64,000 nt of DNA from contig NZ_AP019782.1 in assembly GCF_019669985.1 (NCBI RefSeq), forward strand, positions 2,660,001-2,724,000, read 5' to 3'. The position numbers and the translations under genes are program-made. The stretch is from Methylogaea oryzae. GTDB taxonomy: Bacteria; Pseudomonadota; Gammaproteobacteria; Methylococcales; Methylococcaceae. The notes beneath the pieces were generated by a model, which was given only the letters and a program-made list of their open reading frames with translations, was not told where the DNA came from and ran no database searches. This document shows positions 33,937-41,525 of this stretch, in pieces (the stretch's first letter is position 1; each line of letters begins with the position of its first letter).

Positions 33937-36885
33937 CTATAAGTCCTGGGCTAGACGGAAACCGACATCGATGCCGCGGAGGATGCCCGGGTAGCCCCCG
34001 CCGCGGTCGGCCGAACGCACGGCCGCCGGTACGACGTCCCAGGAACCACCGCGGATCACCCGCCGGCCGTCATCGCCGGTCTCCCAGGCGGAACCGTCGG
34101 CCGGCGCGCCCGTGTAATCGCCGTGCCAGCAATCGCGCACCCATTCCCACACATTGCCGCTGGTGTCGTACAGGCCAAAGTCATTGGGCGGGAACGAGCC
34201 GACCGGCGACGGCTGTTTGCCGCTCCACTGGCTGCCGCCGTCATCACAATTGGCACGTTGCTTTTCAAACTTATCGCCCCACCAATAGGCTGTTGCAGTT
34301 CCGGCGCGGCAGGCGTATTCCCATTCCGCTTCGCTAGGCAGCCGTCCGCTCGCCCATGCGGCGAAACGGCAGGCCTCCTCCCAACTCACCCCCACCACCG
34401 GCTGGCGCGCCTGGTTGAAACGGCGGTCACCCCAATAGGCCGGCTCGCTGACATCCGGATTCGCTTGCAAATAGCGGGCGTATTCCTCGTTGGTGACCGG
34501 ATATTTGCCCAAGTAAAATGGCTTGATCTGCACTTCGTGTTGCAGGTGTTCGTCACTGTCACCGACGCCATTAGGCGAACCCATGAGAAAACGCCCCCCA
34601 GGGATCAGCAGCAGTTCGACACTGCCGTTGGCGCTGGTGAGTGACGCAGCCGGGGTAAGAAGTAACGACATGTGCCCGGTTACATCCCCAAGCTGACCGT
34701 CCTTGAAAACGCGATGAACAGCTCGAACACCCAGCCTAGCCAACAATGTCTGGTATTCCGCTTCCGGCAGCAGCCGTTGCAGCAAAGGCAAAGCCGCCCG
34801 CCGCCCCTGCAAGCCCCCATCGCCATCGGTCGGCTGTTGCAGCCACTTTACAAACGGCTCCGCCGTCACCTCCGCCGCCTCTTCCAAAATCAAGCCCCCC
34901 AGCTCCGCCGACAGGTCGAAATCCAGCAGCTTCAAGGCTTCTTGCATGAACGGTGTGAACAGTGAAGGGTTGCCCTGGGCCAGCACCAGCAGGATCACCT
35001 CCTGCCACCAGCTATCGGCGTGGCGCGCGGCCAAGTCGCGCAACACCGCTGCCTTGTCGCCCTCGAAAGCCTGGCGGCGCAGTTCGCAGGCGGCCAGGTA
35101 TTCCTGGAAGCCCAGGTGCATGAAGCCGAATTGATCCTGCCCCCAGCCGGTGAGCAGGCCGCTTTCGTCGCGCACGGCGCGCAGCAGGGCTTCCGCATCG
35201 CCGCCGGGCCAGTTGCGCTGTTGCAGCACCGGCTCGATGTGGGGAGCCAGTTGCGCCGCCGTGGCGCGGGTGCGTTCCTTTTCGCCATGCAGCCACAGCG
35301 CCGCCGGCTGCAAGGCGCGCCGGCCCAGTTCGGCGGGCACGGATACGTCCAGGGACTTCACTTCCCGCCAGTGTTCCAACAACACGTCGATGCATTCGTC
35401 GTACAACTGGTGGCGATTGCGCGGCAAGGCGCCCCGGTCGCGGTGCACCAAACACAGATTGGCCAACAGCAACGGGTTGCGTGTCAGCGTCGCCATGCGC
35501 GCCAAGCGGAAATCCGGCTGGCGCAGCCGTTCGATGAGGCTGGCTGCGCCTTCCTCGGTCTTGATGGCGGCTTCCGGCGTGTCGCCCGCCAGGCCGGTTT
35601 CCACCGCCCGGTACCAGTTGCGGATGAAGTCGTCCGACTGCTCCGGCGTCAAGGGCCGCAGGTGCAGCTCCAGGAATTGAGCGCCCAGCCGGTCGCTGTC
35701 GTCGTAGCCGGCGAAGCGGCAAGTGATCACGGCGGTGCAATGGGGCCGGGCCTGGGCCGCTTGCTCGATCCAGCGGGACACCTGGGCGCGCCGCTTGGGA
35801 TCGCTCACTTCGTCCAGGCCGTCGAACAGCAGCAGCAAGGGCTGGCCGTGCAGCAGCCGCTGGCCGAAGCCTTGCGGCATATTCAAGTGCGGGCTGTCCA
35901 GGGTCTTTTCGATAAAGGCGTCAATGCCGCGCTCCAGGTCGTCCAGCTCCCGCAGCGGCAGAAACACCGGCAGCGTGTCCGTCGGCAGCCCCAGGCCGGC
36001 CGGGCCTTGCTTCAGGCAATGCAGCAGCAGGCGCTTGAGGTGGGTGGTTTTGCCGGAGCCGGGATCGCCCAGTATCGCCAGCCCCCGCCGCTTGCGCTGT
36101 CCCGCCGCGCGGAAGGCTTCGATCAGGGGAATTTCCTCGGCGCCGTGTTCGCCCAGTTGCTTTTCCGCATCAGCCGCGTCGGCATACCCCACCTTGCCGC
36201 TCGCCCGCAAATGCAGCCGGGCGTGCAGCGGCACGTACAGCTCCTCCAAGGCGATGGGCACGCGCAGCTTGGTTTTGAAACCGGCCAGGGGCAGGTCTTG
36301 GTGCTGGGCCAGGACGGCCAGCCGATAGCGTTCCAGTTCCGAGGAATCGGCAACAGCGGCTGACGGTGTGGTTTGTTGGACGGGCTGTATGCCTTCCTGC
36401 TTTTCGCGCCAGCTTTTCAAAGTGTCCAGAACCGACCCGTGCAGCAGTTTTTCAGTAAACAACGCGGGCATTTGGTCGCCACGGTATTTGGCGCGGAAGG
36501 CGTCAAGCTTTTCCTGCTTAGCCCAGCGGTCGGGACCTTGGTCAATATCCGTTTGGAAGTCAAAGGAGGTTGTAGCGATTTCGAATACGAAACACGGCCT
36601 GCCCACCGCCTTGGCCGCGTCGTATTCCAGTTCGGTGATGGAAACGGCCTTGCCGTCGGGTATCCAGCCGTAGCGGTGGGCGATGATGCCCACGTACACA
36701 TCGCAATCCCGCGCCTGCCGTTCGCATTCATCCACGGTGGGATTGGCCGAAGCGGTGAAGCGCTCCATGCCTACAGGCGTCATCTTGGCACGCAGCACTG
36801 CGTCCTCCACCAGCTTGCGCCGCTCCTGGTTGTCGAGGTAGGTGCTGGAGATAAAAACGGTGTAGGGGTGTTTGGCCTGGGCCAT
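33937..36885 (-). CDS. DUF4062-NACHT-FGE-sulfatase multidomain protein
   Basis: A 982-residue cytoplasmic protein with three recognisable parts. Residues 8-90 are a DUF4062 domain (YTVFISSTYLDNQERRKLVE, DVYVGIIAHRYG), a TIR-like nucleotide-binding or signalling fold. Residues about 265-440 are a NACHT NTPase with Walker A GDPGSGKT (273-280) and Walker B LLLLFDGLDEV (350-360), followed by a helical region with HLGFQEYLAACEL. Residues about 756-982 are an FGE-sulfatase/C-type lectin fold (IPGGRFLMGS, PVTNEEYARYL, RLPSEAEWEYACRAG, SGNVWEWVRDCW, IRGGSW, GFRLAQDL). No membrane segment is seen. The layout fits NLR-like sensors of conflict systems: effector, oligomerising NTPase, ligand-binding end. 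ATG 36885 is preceded by GGGAGG at good spacing. BrnTA lies downstream. Defence is an inference. Confidence 0.9.
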   Translation of the reverse strand: MAQAKHPYTVFISSTYLDNQERRKLVEDAVLRAKMTPVGMERFTASANPTVDECERQARDCDVYVGIIAHRYGWIPDGKAVSITELEYDAAKAVGRPCFVFEIATTSFDFQTDIDQGPDRWAKQEKLDAFRAKYRGDQMPALFTEKLLHGSVLDTLKSWREKQEGIQPVQQTTPSAAVADSSELERYRLAVLAQHQDLPLAGFKTKLRVPIALEELYVPLHARLHLRASGKVGYADAADAEKQLGEHGAEEIPLIEAFRAAGQRKRRGLAILGDPGSGKTTHLKRLLLHCLKQGPAGLGLPTDTLPVFLPLRELDDLERGIDAFIEKTLDSPHLNMPQGFGQRLLHGQPLLLLFDGLDEVSDPKRRAQVSRWIEQAAQARPHCTAVITCRFAGYDDSDRLGAQFLELHLRPLTPEQSDDFIRNWYRAVETGLAGDTPEAAIKTEEGAASLIERLRQPDFRLARMATLTRNPLLLANLCLVHRDRGALPRNRHQLYDECIDVLLEHWREVKSLDVSVPAELGRRALQPAALWLHGEKERTRATAAQLAPHIEPVLQQRNWPGGDAEALLRAVRDESGLLTGWGQDQFGFMHLGFQEYLAACELRRQAFEGDKAAVLRDLAARHADSWWQEVILLVLAQGNPSLFTPFMQEALKLLDFDLSAELGGLILEEAAEVTAEPFVKWLQQPTDGDGGLQGRRAALPLLQRLLPEAEYQTLLARLGVRAVHRVFKDGQLGDVTGHMSLLLTPAASLTSANGSVELLLIPGGRFLMGSPNGVGDSDEHLQHEVQIKPFYLGKYPVTNEEYARYLQANPDVSEPAYWGDRRFNQARQPVVGVSWEEACRFAAWASGRLPSEAEWEYACRAGTATAYWWGDKFEKQRANCDDGGSQWSGKQPSPVGSFPPNDFGLYDTSGNVWEWVRDCWHGDYTGAPADGSAWETGDDGRRVIRGGSWDVVPAAVRSADRGGGYPGILRGIDVGFRLAQDL

Positions 36886-36995
36886 GGGGACGCCTCCCTT
36901 TCTCTTGTGAATACCAAGCGCCGGCACGATTGGGATTCCGCCCACCGGCCAAGCCCAAGATTAACCGAAATTGCCAGCTCCGTCCGGCGTGCAGT

Positions 36996-37754
36996 TCAGC
37001 GCCGTTTCAAAGCCAACAGCACACAATACATCCCCGCCGCCGCCAACAAATGCTTGAGGGCATGGCCGCTGAAGCCGGCGGCTGCGTATAAGCCGCCGTC
37101 CAGCAGCTCGGCCAGTTTCGAGGCGCCGTATAGGCCCAGCACCGCCCACCACCAGCCGCGCCCCGGCTGTTTGGCGGGAAACACCAGCAGCAGCGCGGGG
37201 ATCAGCAGCATAGGCAGGAATTGCACCAGGCCGTAGGGGCGCAAATCGCCGTGGCCGAACACTTCTCTGGCGTGCCAGTACCAGACGGAAGCCGCGCCGG
37301 CGGCCAAGAGAGGCCACAGCAGACGCCGGCCCCAGGCGGGCGAGGCGGTTTCCGCCACAGCGGCGCAGAAGAACGCCATGAACGACACCGTCATGGGCAG
37401 GCGGTCCCACACCAGGCGGTCGTTGTCCGGTTGCAGATGGTAATAGGCGGAGCCGCAGCCCAGCGCCGCCGCGCCGAGGAAAAAAGCCGCGTACACCGGC
37501 AGCAGGGACCGAGGTAGGCCGGCGGGGCGGCCGGCGAGAAAGCGCAGACCCAGCACGCCCACCAGGGTGAACGGCACGTTGGTGACCACGTTCCAGAAGT
37601 TGGCGATGCCCAACAGGGTGCGACGATCGGCGAAGAGATGGTAGGCGGGATCCTGGGGAACCGGCGGGAGCAGCCACATGGCACCGGCCGCCAGCAGCGA
37701 CAACAGGGCCATGCCCGGCAGGGCGTGGCGGCGGGCGGATTCAAGCCATGGCAT
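36996..37754 (-). CDS. CREST/ceramidase-like multipass membrane hydrolase
   Basis: A 252-residue protein with about seven hydrophobic segments. The CREST superfamily metal-hydrolase signature is complete: S102-x3-H106 (GSAYYH), D117 in VWDRLP, and H231-x3-H235 (GHALKH) near the C-terminus. The family includes alkaline ceramidases and PAQR receptors; bacterial members act on amide bonds of lipids in the membrane, but the substrate here is unknown. ATG 37754 was chosen because CAGGAG stands 8 bp upstream; GTG/ATG pairs upstream are less likely. It lies 110 bp upstream of the NACHT gene on the same strand and 39 bp downstream of thpR. Confidence 0.82.
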   Translation of the reverse strand: MPWLESARRHALPGMALLSLLAAGAMWLLPPVPQDPAYHLFADRRTLLGIANFWNVVTNVPFTLVGVLGLRFLAGRPAGLPRSLLPVYAAFFLGAAALGCGSAYYHLQPDNDRLVWDRLPMTVSFMAFFCAAVAETASPAWGRRLLWPLLAAGAASVWYWHAREVFGHGDLRPYGLVQFLPMLLIPALLLVFPAKQPGRGWWWAVLGLYGASKLAELLDGGLYAAAGFSGHALKHLLAAAGMYCVLLALKRR

Positions 37755-37793
37755 AACGAAGTTCTCCTGCATCACAGCCCCGGCGGGCGGGAT

Positions 37794-38399
37794 TTACGAA
37801 CCGGCAGCGCCGAATCGCCGTAACACTGTGTAAACCGGCCCTTCCGGGCGCGTCACCGATTGTACGAGGCAATAATCCCGCGCCGGCCAGTGCAACGGCG
37901 TGATGGTTTCCAGCGGCGGCTCATGGGCCTTGCGGGCCACGGTCAGGTGGGCGCGGTAGGGACGCTGCTCCACCGGCAGACCCAGTTGGGCGGCCACGCC
38001 GTTGAGGCCGGCCACCAGCTCGGCCAAGGGCTGCGGCGTCTGAACCGCGGTCAGGCATAACACCCTCGGCCGCGGCCAGAACTCCACCCGCTGGAATTCC
38101 AGTTCGAAGGGCGCGAACGGCAGCGGCGCGGCCAGCGCCATCAGCCGGTCGAGGCAAGCTACCGGCACCGCGCCGAGAAACACTAAGGTGAGATGGTAAT
38201 GCTCGGGCCGCACCCAGCGGGCCGTGGCGGTTTTCCGCAACGGCCGCAGCGTCTTGACCAAGGTTTCGCGCAGGCCGTCGTCCGGCCACAGGGCGAAAAA
38301 CAGCCGGGCCGTGGCGGCCTCCGACTCAGGGAGAGGACCACGCGCGTCGCTCACGTCGAATGGCGTCCGGCAAGGCGTTTTAGCGCCGATGCGAGCCAT
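37794..38399 (-). CDS. thpR: RNA 2',3'-cyclic phosphodiesterase ThpR
   Basis: A 201-residue 2H phosphoesterase (LigT family). The two catalytic HxTx motifs are HLTLVFLG (about residue 66) and HLTVARK (about residue 152). The family opens cyclic phosphates and has weak 2'-5' ligase activity in RNA repair. The N-terminal 30 residues before ARLFFALWPDD are not part of the fold and the exact start is unsure. Its upstream side holds a REP-like element. Confidence 0.93.
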   Translation of the reverse strand: MARIGAKTPCRTPFDVSDARGPLPESEAATARLFFALWPDDGLRETLVKTLRPLRKTATARWVRPEHYHLTLVFLGAVPVACLDRLMALAAPLPFAPFELEFQRVEFWPRPRVLCLTAVQTPQPLAELVAGLNGVAAQLGLPVEQRPYRAHLTVARKAHEPPLETITPLHWPARDYCLVQSVTRPEGPVYTVLRRFGAAGS

Positions 38400-38424
38400 G
38401 CGGCCCTCACGTCCTTATGCCTGG

Positions 38425-38447
38425 GTTCCGCCAATCCCTGGCGGAAC
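38425..38447. repeat. Short perfect hairpin upstream of thpR
   Basis: GTTCCGCCA and TGGCGGAAC, 9 bp each, enclose a 5-nt loop. No T run follows on either strand. Such GTTCCGCC-type hairpins resemble small dispersed repeats; together with the REP-like pair nearby it fills the 238-bp gap between thpR and pncC. Confidence 0.4.
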
Positions 38448-38504
38448 GACGGCAGTAGATAGACTTGTGTAAACACCTATGCCCCGGGGAGAGAGGGAAA
38501 GATC

Positions 38505-38619
38505 AAAAAGCCACGAATTCGGTCCCCTCTCCCTCCGGGAGAGGGTTAGGGTGAGGGAGGTTAAAAGGCCGTGGCTTTTTTATCCCCTCATCCCAACCTT
38601 CTCCCTGGGGGAGAAGGGG
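38505..38619. repeat. REP/BIME-like intergenic repeat pair
   Basis: Copy 1 (38524-38557) contains CTCTCCCTCCGGGAGAGGG followed by TTAGGGTGAGGG; copy 2 (38584-38619) is a related unit in the opposite orientation, CCCCTCATCCC then TTCTCCCTGGGGGAGAAGG. Copy 1 is bracketed by an 11-bp inverted repeat, AAAAAGCCACG (38505-38515) and CGTGGCTTTTT (38570-38580). This family of imperfect-palindrome repeats is common between genes of many proteobacteria and is usually moved by RAYT transposases or acts in mRNA ends; no RAYT gene is in this window. Confidence 0.75.
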
Positions 38620-38637
38620 AAGCGAGCCCCCAGGTTT

Positions 38638-39147
38638 CTAGGTAGGACGGCTTCCATACAGCTCGGCCAGTCCGGCCAGCGCCACGGCCACCGCTTGGCG
38701 GCGCACCGCTTCACGGTCGCCGTGGAACACTTCGCATCGGCAGGCGGCGGCGCCGTCGCTGCGGCGCCAGGCGAACCATACCGTGCCCACCGGTTTGTCC
38801 GCCGTGCCGCCGCTGGGGCCGGCGATGCCGCTCACCGCGACGGCCGCCTGGGCGCGGCTATGGGACAAAACGCCTTGCGCCATTTCCCCCACGGTTTCGG
38901 CGCTGACCGCTCCGTGGGTTTTCAGGGTCGCTTCGGTCACGCCCAACAGTTCTTGTTTGGATTCGTTGCTGTAGCTGACGAAGCCGCGCTCGAACCAGCC
39001 GGAGCTGCCGGCCACGTCGGTGAGGCATTTAGCCAGCCAACCGCCGGTGCAGGATTCGGCCACCGCCGCGTAATGGCCGTGGGACTTGAGCAAATCGCCT
39101 ACCCGCTCCGCCAGCGCAGACAAAGCGGCATCGTCCGGCAACGCCAT
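38638..39147 (-). CDS. pncC: Nicotinamide-nucleotide amidohydrolase PncC (CinA C-terminal type)
   Basis: A 169-residue stand-alone CinA C-terminal domain that deamidates nicotinamide mononucleotide in the NAD cycle. Motifs are AAVAESCTGGWLAK, FERGFVSYSNESK, VAVSGIAGPSGGT and KPVGTVWFAW. It starts 1 bp after the upstream 505-codon gene, so they share an operon. The common neighbour recA is not present here. Confidence 0.95.
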   Translation of the reverse strand: MALPDDAALSALAERVGDLLKSHGHYAAVAESCTGGWLAKCLTDVAGSSGWFERGFVSYSNESKQELLGVTEATLKTHGAVSAETVGEMAQGVLSHSRAQAAVAVSGIAGPSGGTADKPVGTVWFAWRRSDGAAACRCEVFHGDREAVRRQAVAVALAGLAELYGSRPT

Positions 39148-39148
39148 G

Positions 39149-40666
39149 TCAGTTCACCGCCGCCACGCACTCGAAGCGCGCGCAACCCAGGGCGATGTTT
39201 TCCCGATTGGCCAGCCGCACGAACTTCATGCCGGTTTCCAGCAACAAGCGCACCACGCTGCCTTCCTGCTGCCGCAAGCTTTCGATCAGCACGAATGAGC
39301 GCACCGGCACGGCCTCCTCGTCCACATAAGCCAGCGCGCGCTGATAGGCATTGGGATTTTTCGTGTCCACCTTGGCCGGCTGCAGGCCGGCCGGCATGAT
39401 GCGGCCGGTAATCCTGCGCAAGCTGAACTTCACCACCCCGCCCAAACGCTCCAACAACACGCGATCGACCACCGCCAGCCCCCGTCCGCCGCCGGCCATG
39501 GGCTGGTAACTCAACAAAGCCCCCAGCACCACGCGGCCCGCCACGTCGCCTTCGCACCCCAACATGCCGTCGCTCAACAAAGCGGCATCCCAAGCTTCCG
39601 TCGCCGATTGCGACAGGTCGTCGCCCGGTGGAGCGCTCATCAGGGTATGGGTAGCGCGGAAGCCCACCGTTACGTTGACGCCGCCCTCCGCCGTCACATG
39701 CTCGCCGCTATGGCTGACGTTGTTCCAACGGCGCCGCAAATAACGCAAGAAATCGTCGCTGATCTCCCCGTCGGGACGCGGCTCGAAGCGGCCGCTGCGG
39801 CGGACGCCGGCCCGCTCGCACAAACCCGCCAGCAGTTTATCGAGCGGCGCCGGATCCAACCCCAGGCCGTCGCCTTCTTCGCCGGCGGCCAGCCAGGCCG
39901 GCGGCTTGTCCTGCTCCAACTGCGCCACCCAACCGGAGGCCGCGACCTTGCCGGACACAGGACGCAACCGCACCGCCGGCACCCACGACTCCAACAACGA
40001 ATATAACCCGAGGATTTCCTGTCCCTGCAAGGCATAGGGATCGGCCAACCCCAGCAACAGGGTCTGCACATAGACTTCTTCGATGGACGGCGACGGCTGA
40101 CGAACCGCCGCCCCGTCGCGATGCCGTTCCTCCGTCTTGCGTTTTTGCACGGCCAGGCGATAAAGCGCGTGCAGGTCGCGCCACACCCACGCCGGCACTT
40201 TCAAGTGCAGGCAGTAATAGGACAGCAACAAGTGGCTGACGCAGCGCAACAAGCGGTGGGTCAGCAGGCCGAGGGCGCGCTCCGCCGCCCCGTCGCTGGC
40301 CGCATCGAACTCCTGCAGCAACACGCTGTACATTTGGCCGAACTCGCGCCCCAAGGCCAGCAGCGTTTCCCCGGCCGCTTGGTCGTCCTTATCCAGGGGA
40401 TAGGCCTTGCCCGCCACGCGCGCCATCAAATAGGACGACACCGACAGCACGGAAGGACGCAGCAGCTCCGCCAGCTGGAACAACGCCTGGCCGCCGAAGC
40501 CGGCGCCGTTGATCTCGGCGATGCGCTGCAACAATTCCTTGGAAAACAGCACTTGATTGCCGGTGGGCGCATCGTGCAGCCACTGGGCCACGGCGCTGGG
40601 GGTGAACGACTCCACGGCGGCGGTTTTCGCCTTGGGCGGGGCGCTAAGAAAAAACAGGGTAGGCAC
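39149..40666 (-). CDS. Conserved hypothetical protein, cytoplasmic
   Basis: A 505-residue protein that I do not recognise. It has no signal peptide or convincing membrane segment. The N-terminal half is mostly helical (FSKELLQRIAEINGAGF, TLLALGREFGQMYSVLLQEF, LLTHRLLRCVSHLLLSYYCLHLKV), and the C-terminal 120 residues are more beta-rich (RVVLGALLSYQPM, VKFSLRRITGRIM, VRLLLETGMKFVRLANRENIALG) with a weak look of a PilZ-like barrel, which is not claimed. It lies between the MOSC gene and pncC on the same strand with gaps of 24 and 1 bp, so it is likely part of one transcription unit. Confidence 0.75.
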   Translation of the reverse strand: MPTLFFLSAPPKAKTAAVESFTPSAVAQWLHDAPTGNQVLFSKELLQRIAEINGAGFGGQALFQLAELLRPSVLSVSSYLMARVAGKAYPLDKDDQAAGETLLALGREFGQMYSVLLQEFDAASDGAAERALGLLTHRLLRCVSHLLLSYYCLHLKVPAWVWRDLHALYRLAVQKRKTEERHRDGAAVRQPSPSIEEVYVQTLLLGLADPYALQGQEILGLYSLLESWVPAVRLRPVSGKVAASGWVAQLEQDKPPAWLAAGEEGDGLGLDPAPLDKLLAGLCERAGVRRSGRFEPRPDGEISDDFLRYLRRRWNNVSHSGEHVTAEGGVNVTVGFRATHTLMSAPPGDDLSQSATEAWDAALLSDGMLGCEGDVAGRVVLGALLSYQPMAGGGRGLAVVDRVLLERLGGVVKFSLRRITGRIMPAGLQPAKVDTKNPNAYQRALAYVDEEAVPVRSFVLIESLRQQEGSVVRLLLETGMKFVRLANRENIALGCARFECVAAVN

Positions 40667-40690
40667 TTGGCGAAATTCCGCTGATTCGGT

Positions 40691-41326
40691 TCAGGCTTGG
40701 CGCTTTAACAGGCTGGCGCGCCAAGCGTCGGACAGGGCGTCGACGGACAAAGCGCGGCGGATGATTTCCTGCTGGCGCGGCCCTTCCGCCAATGCCAGCA
40801 TGCAATCGCGGATATTCAGGCCTTCGGCGTCGGCCCTGACCAACTCGATGGGATCGCCGCCGCGCACCTGGCCCGTTTCCAACACCCGCAGGTAGAAACC
40901 CACCCGGCCGGAGGTCATGAACCGGCTGACGAAGTCGGCCATCCCCATGCGCAAGCCCAACTTGAAGCAAGGCACGCGCGGCTGGGTCACCTGCACCAGG
41001 ATCTCGCCGATACGGAACACATCTCCCAGGTGCACCGCTTCGTCCGGCATGCCGCTGACGGTGAGATTTTCGCCGAACTGGCCGTGGGGCATGTCGGACC
41101 GCCCCAGCGCCTCCCGCCAATAATCGTAATTTTCCGCCGTGTAGGCATAAACCGCCTTATCCAACCCGCCGTGGTTCTCCAGGTCGGCTTGCCCATCGCC
41201 GGCCAAGCCGGTGGCGGACACCGCGACCAGCCCCGCGACCGGCGCTTTATAGATGCCGGTCGAAACCGGTTTGCCGTGATCGTCTACGGTGCGCGGCATG
41301 CCGACGCTGATGGAGAGTAATTGCAT
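40691..41326 (-). CDS. MOSC domain protein (YiiM-like)
   Basis: A 211-residue MOSC protein. GLAGDGQADLENHGGLDKAVYAY and YWREALG are typical, and the conserved cysteine that would ligate molybdenum cofactor is in QPRVPCFKLGLRMG. The C-terminal 3-alpha region follows. YiiM relatives reduce N-hydroxylated bases such as 6-hydroxylaminopurine; the partner reductase is not adjacent. It is divergent from the phosphate porin and probably heads the run to pncC. Confidence 0.9.
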   Translation of the reverse strand: MQLLSISVGMPRTVDDHGKPVSTGIYKAPVAGLVAVSATGLAGDGQADLENHGGLDKAVYAYTAENYDYWREALGRSDMPHGQFGENLTVSGMPDEAVHLGDVFRIGEILVQVTQPRVPCFKLGLRMGMADFVSRFMTSGRVGFYLRVLETGQVRGGDPIELVRADAEGLNIRDCMLALAEGPRQQEIIRRALSVDALSDAWRASLLKRQA

Positions 41327-41417
41327 GGAGCGGTCTCGCTGATATCGGTTACCCCGGCCATTTTAGTCATCGGCGCCCCGCCGCACTAGCCGGCCGATGT
41401 GAACGGCCGCCGCACCG

Positions 41418-41473
41418 TTGTCACACAACTGTCATATTCCTTTCACATCCCTGTCACATGCCCTTCGTATCTT
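41418..41473 (+). promoter_or_regulatory. Extended Pho box and promoter of the phosphate porin
   Basis: Four PhoB half-sites follow each other in exact 11-bp steps: TTGTCAC (41418), CTGTCAT (41429), CTTTCAC (41440) and CTGTCAC (41451), with 4-bp AT-rich linkers ACAA, ATTC and ATCC. A -10 like TATCTT (41468-41473) begins 10 bp after the last half-site, the spacing of classic PhoB promoters in which the box replaces the -35. This makes two adjacent Pho boxes and predicts strong induction under phosphate limitation. Confidence 0.88.
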
Positions 41474-41525
41474 ACGCCCCGTTAATTTTAATAACGCTTA
41501 ACGCCTCGAAGGGGAGTCGATTTTG

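Noticed and set aside
36750-36885. N-terminal TIR domain in the NACHT protein
   Set aside because: The FISSTYLDNQERRK start and HRYGWIP match DUF4062; the catalytic Glu context of TIR NADases was not seen.
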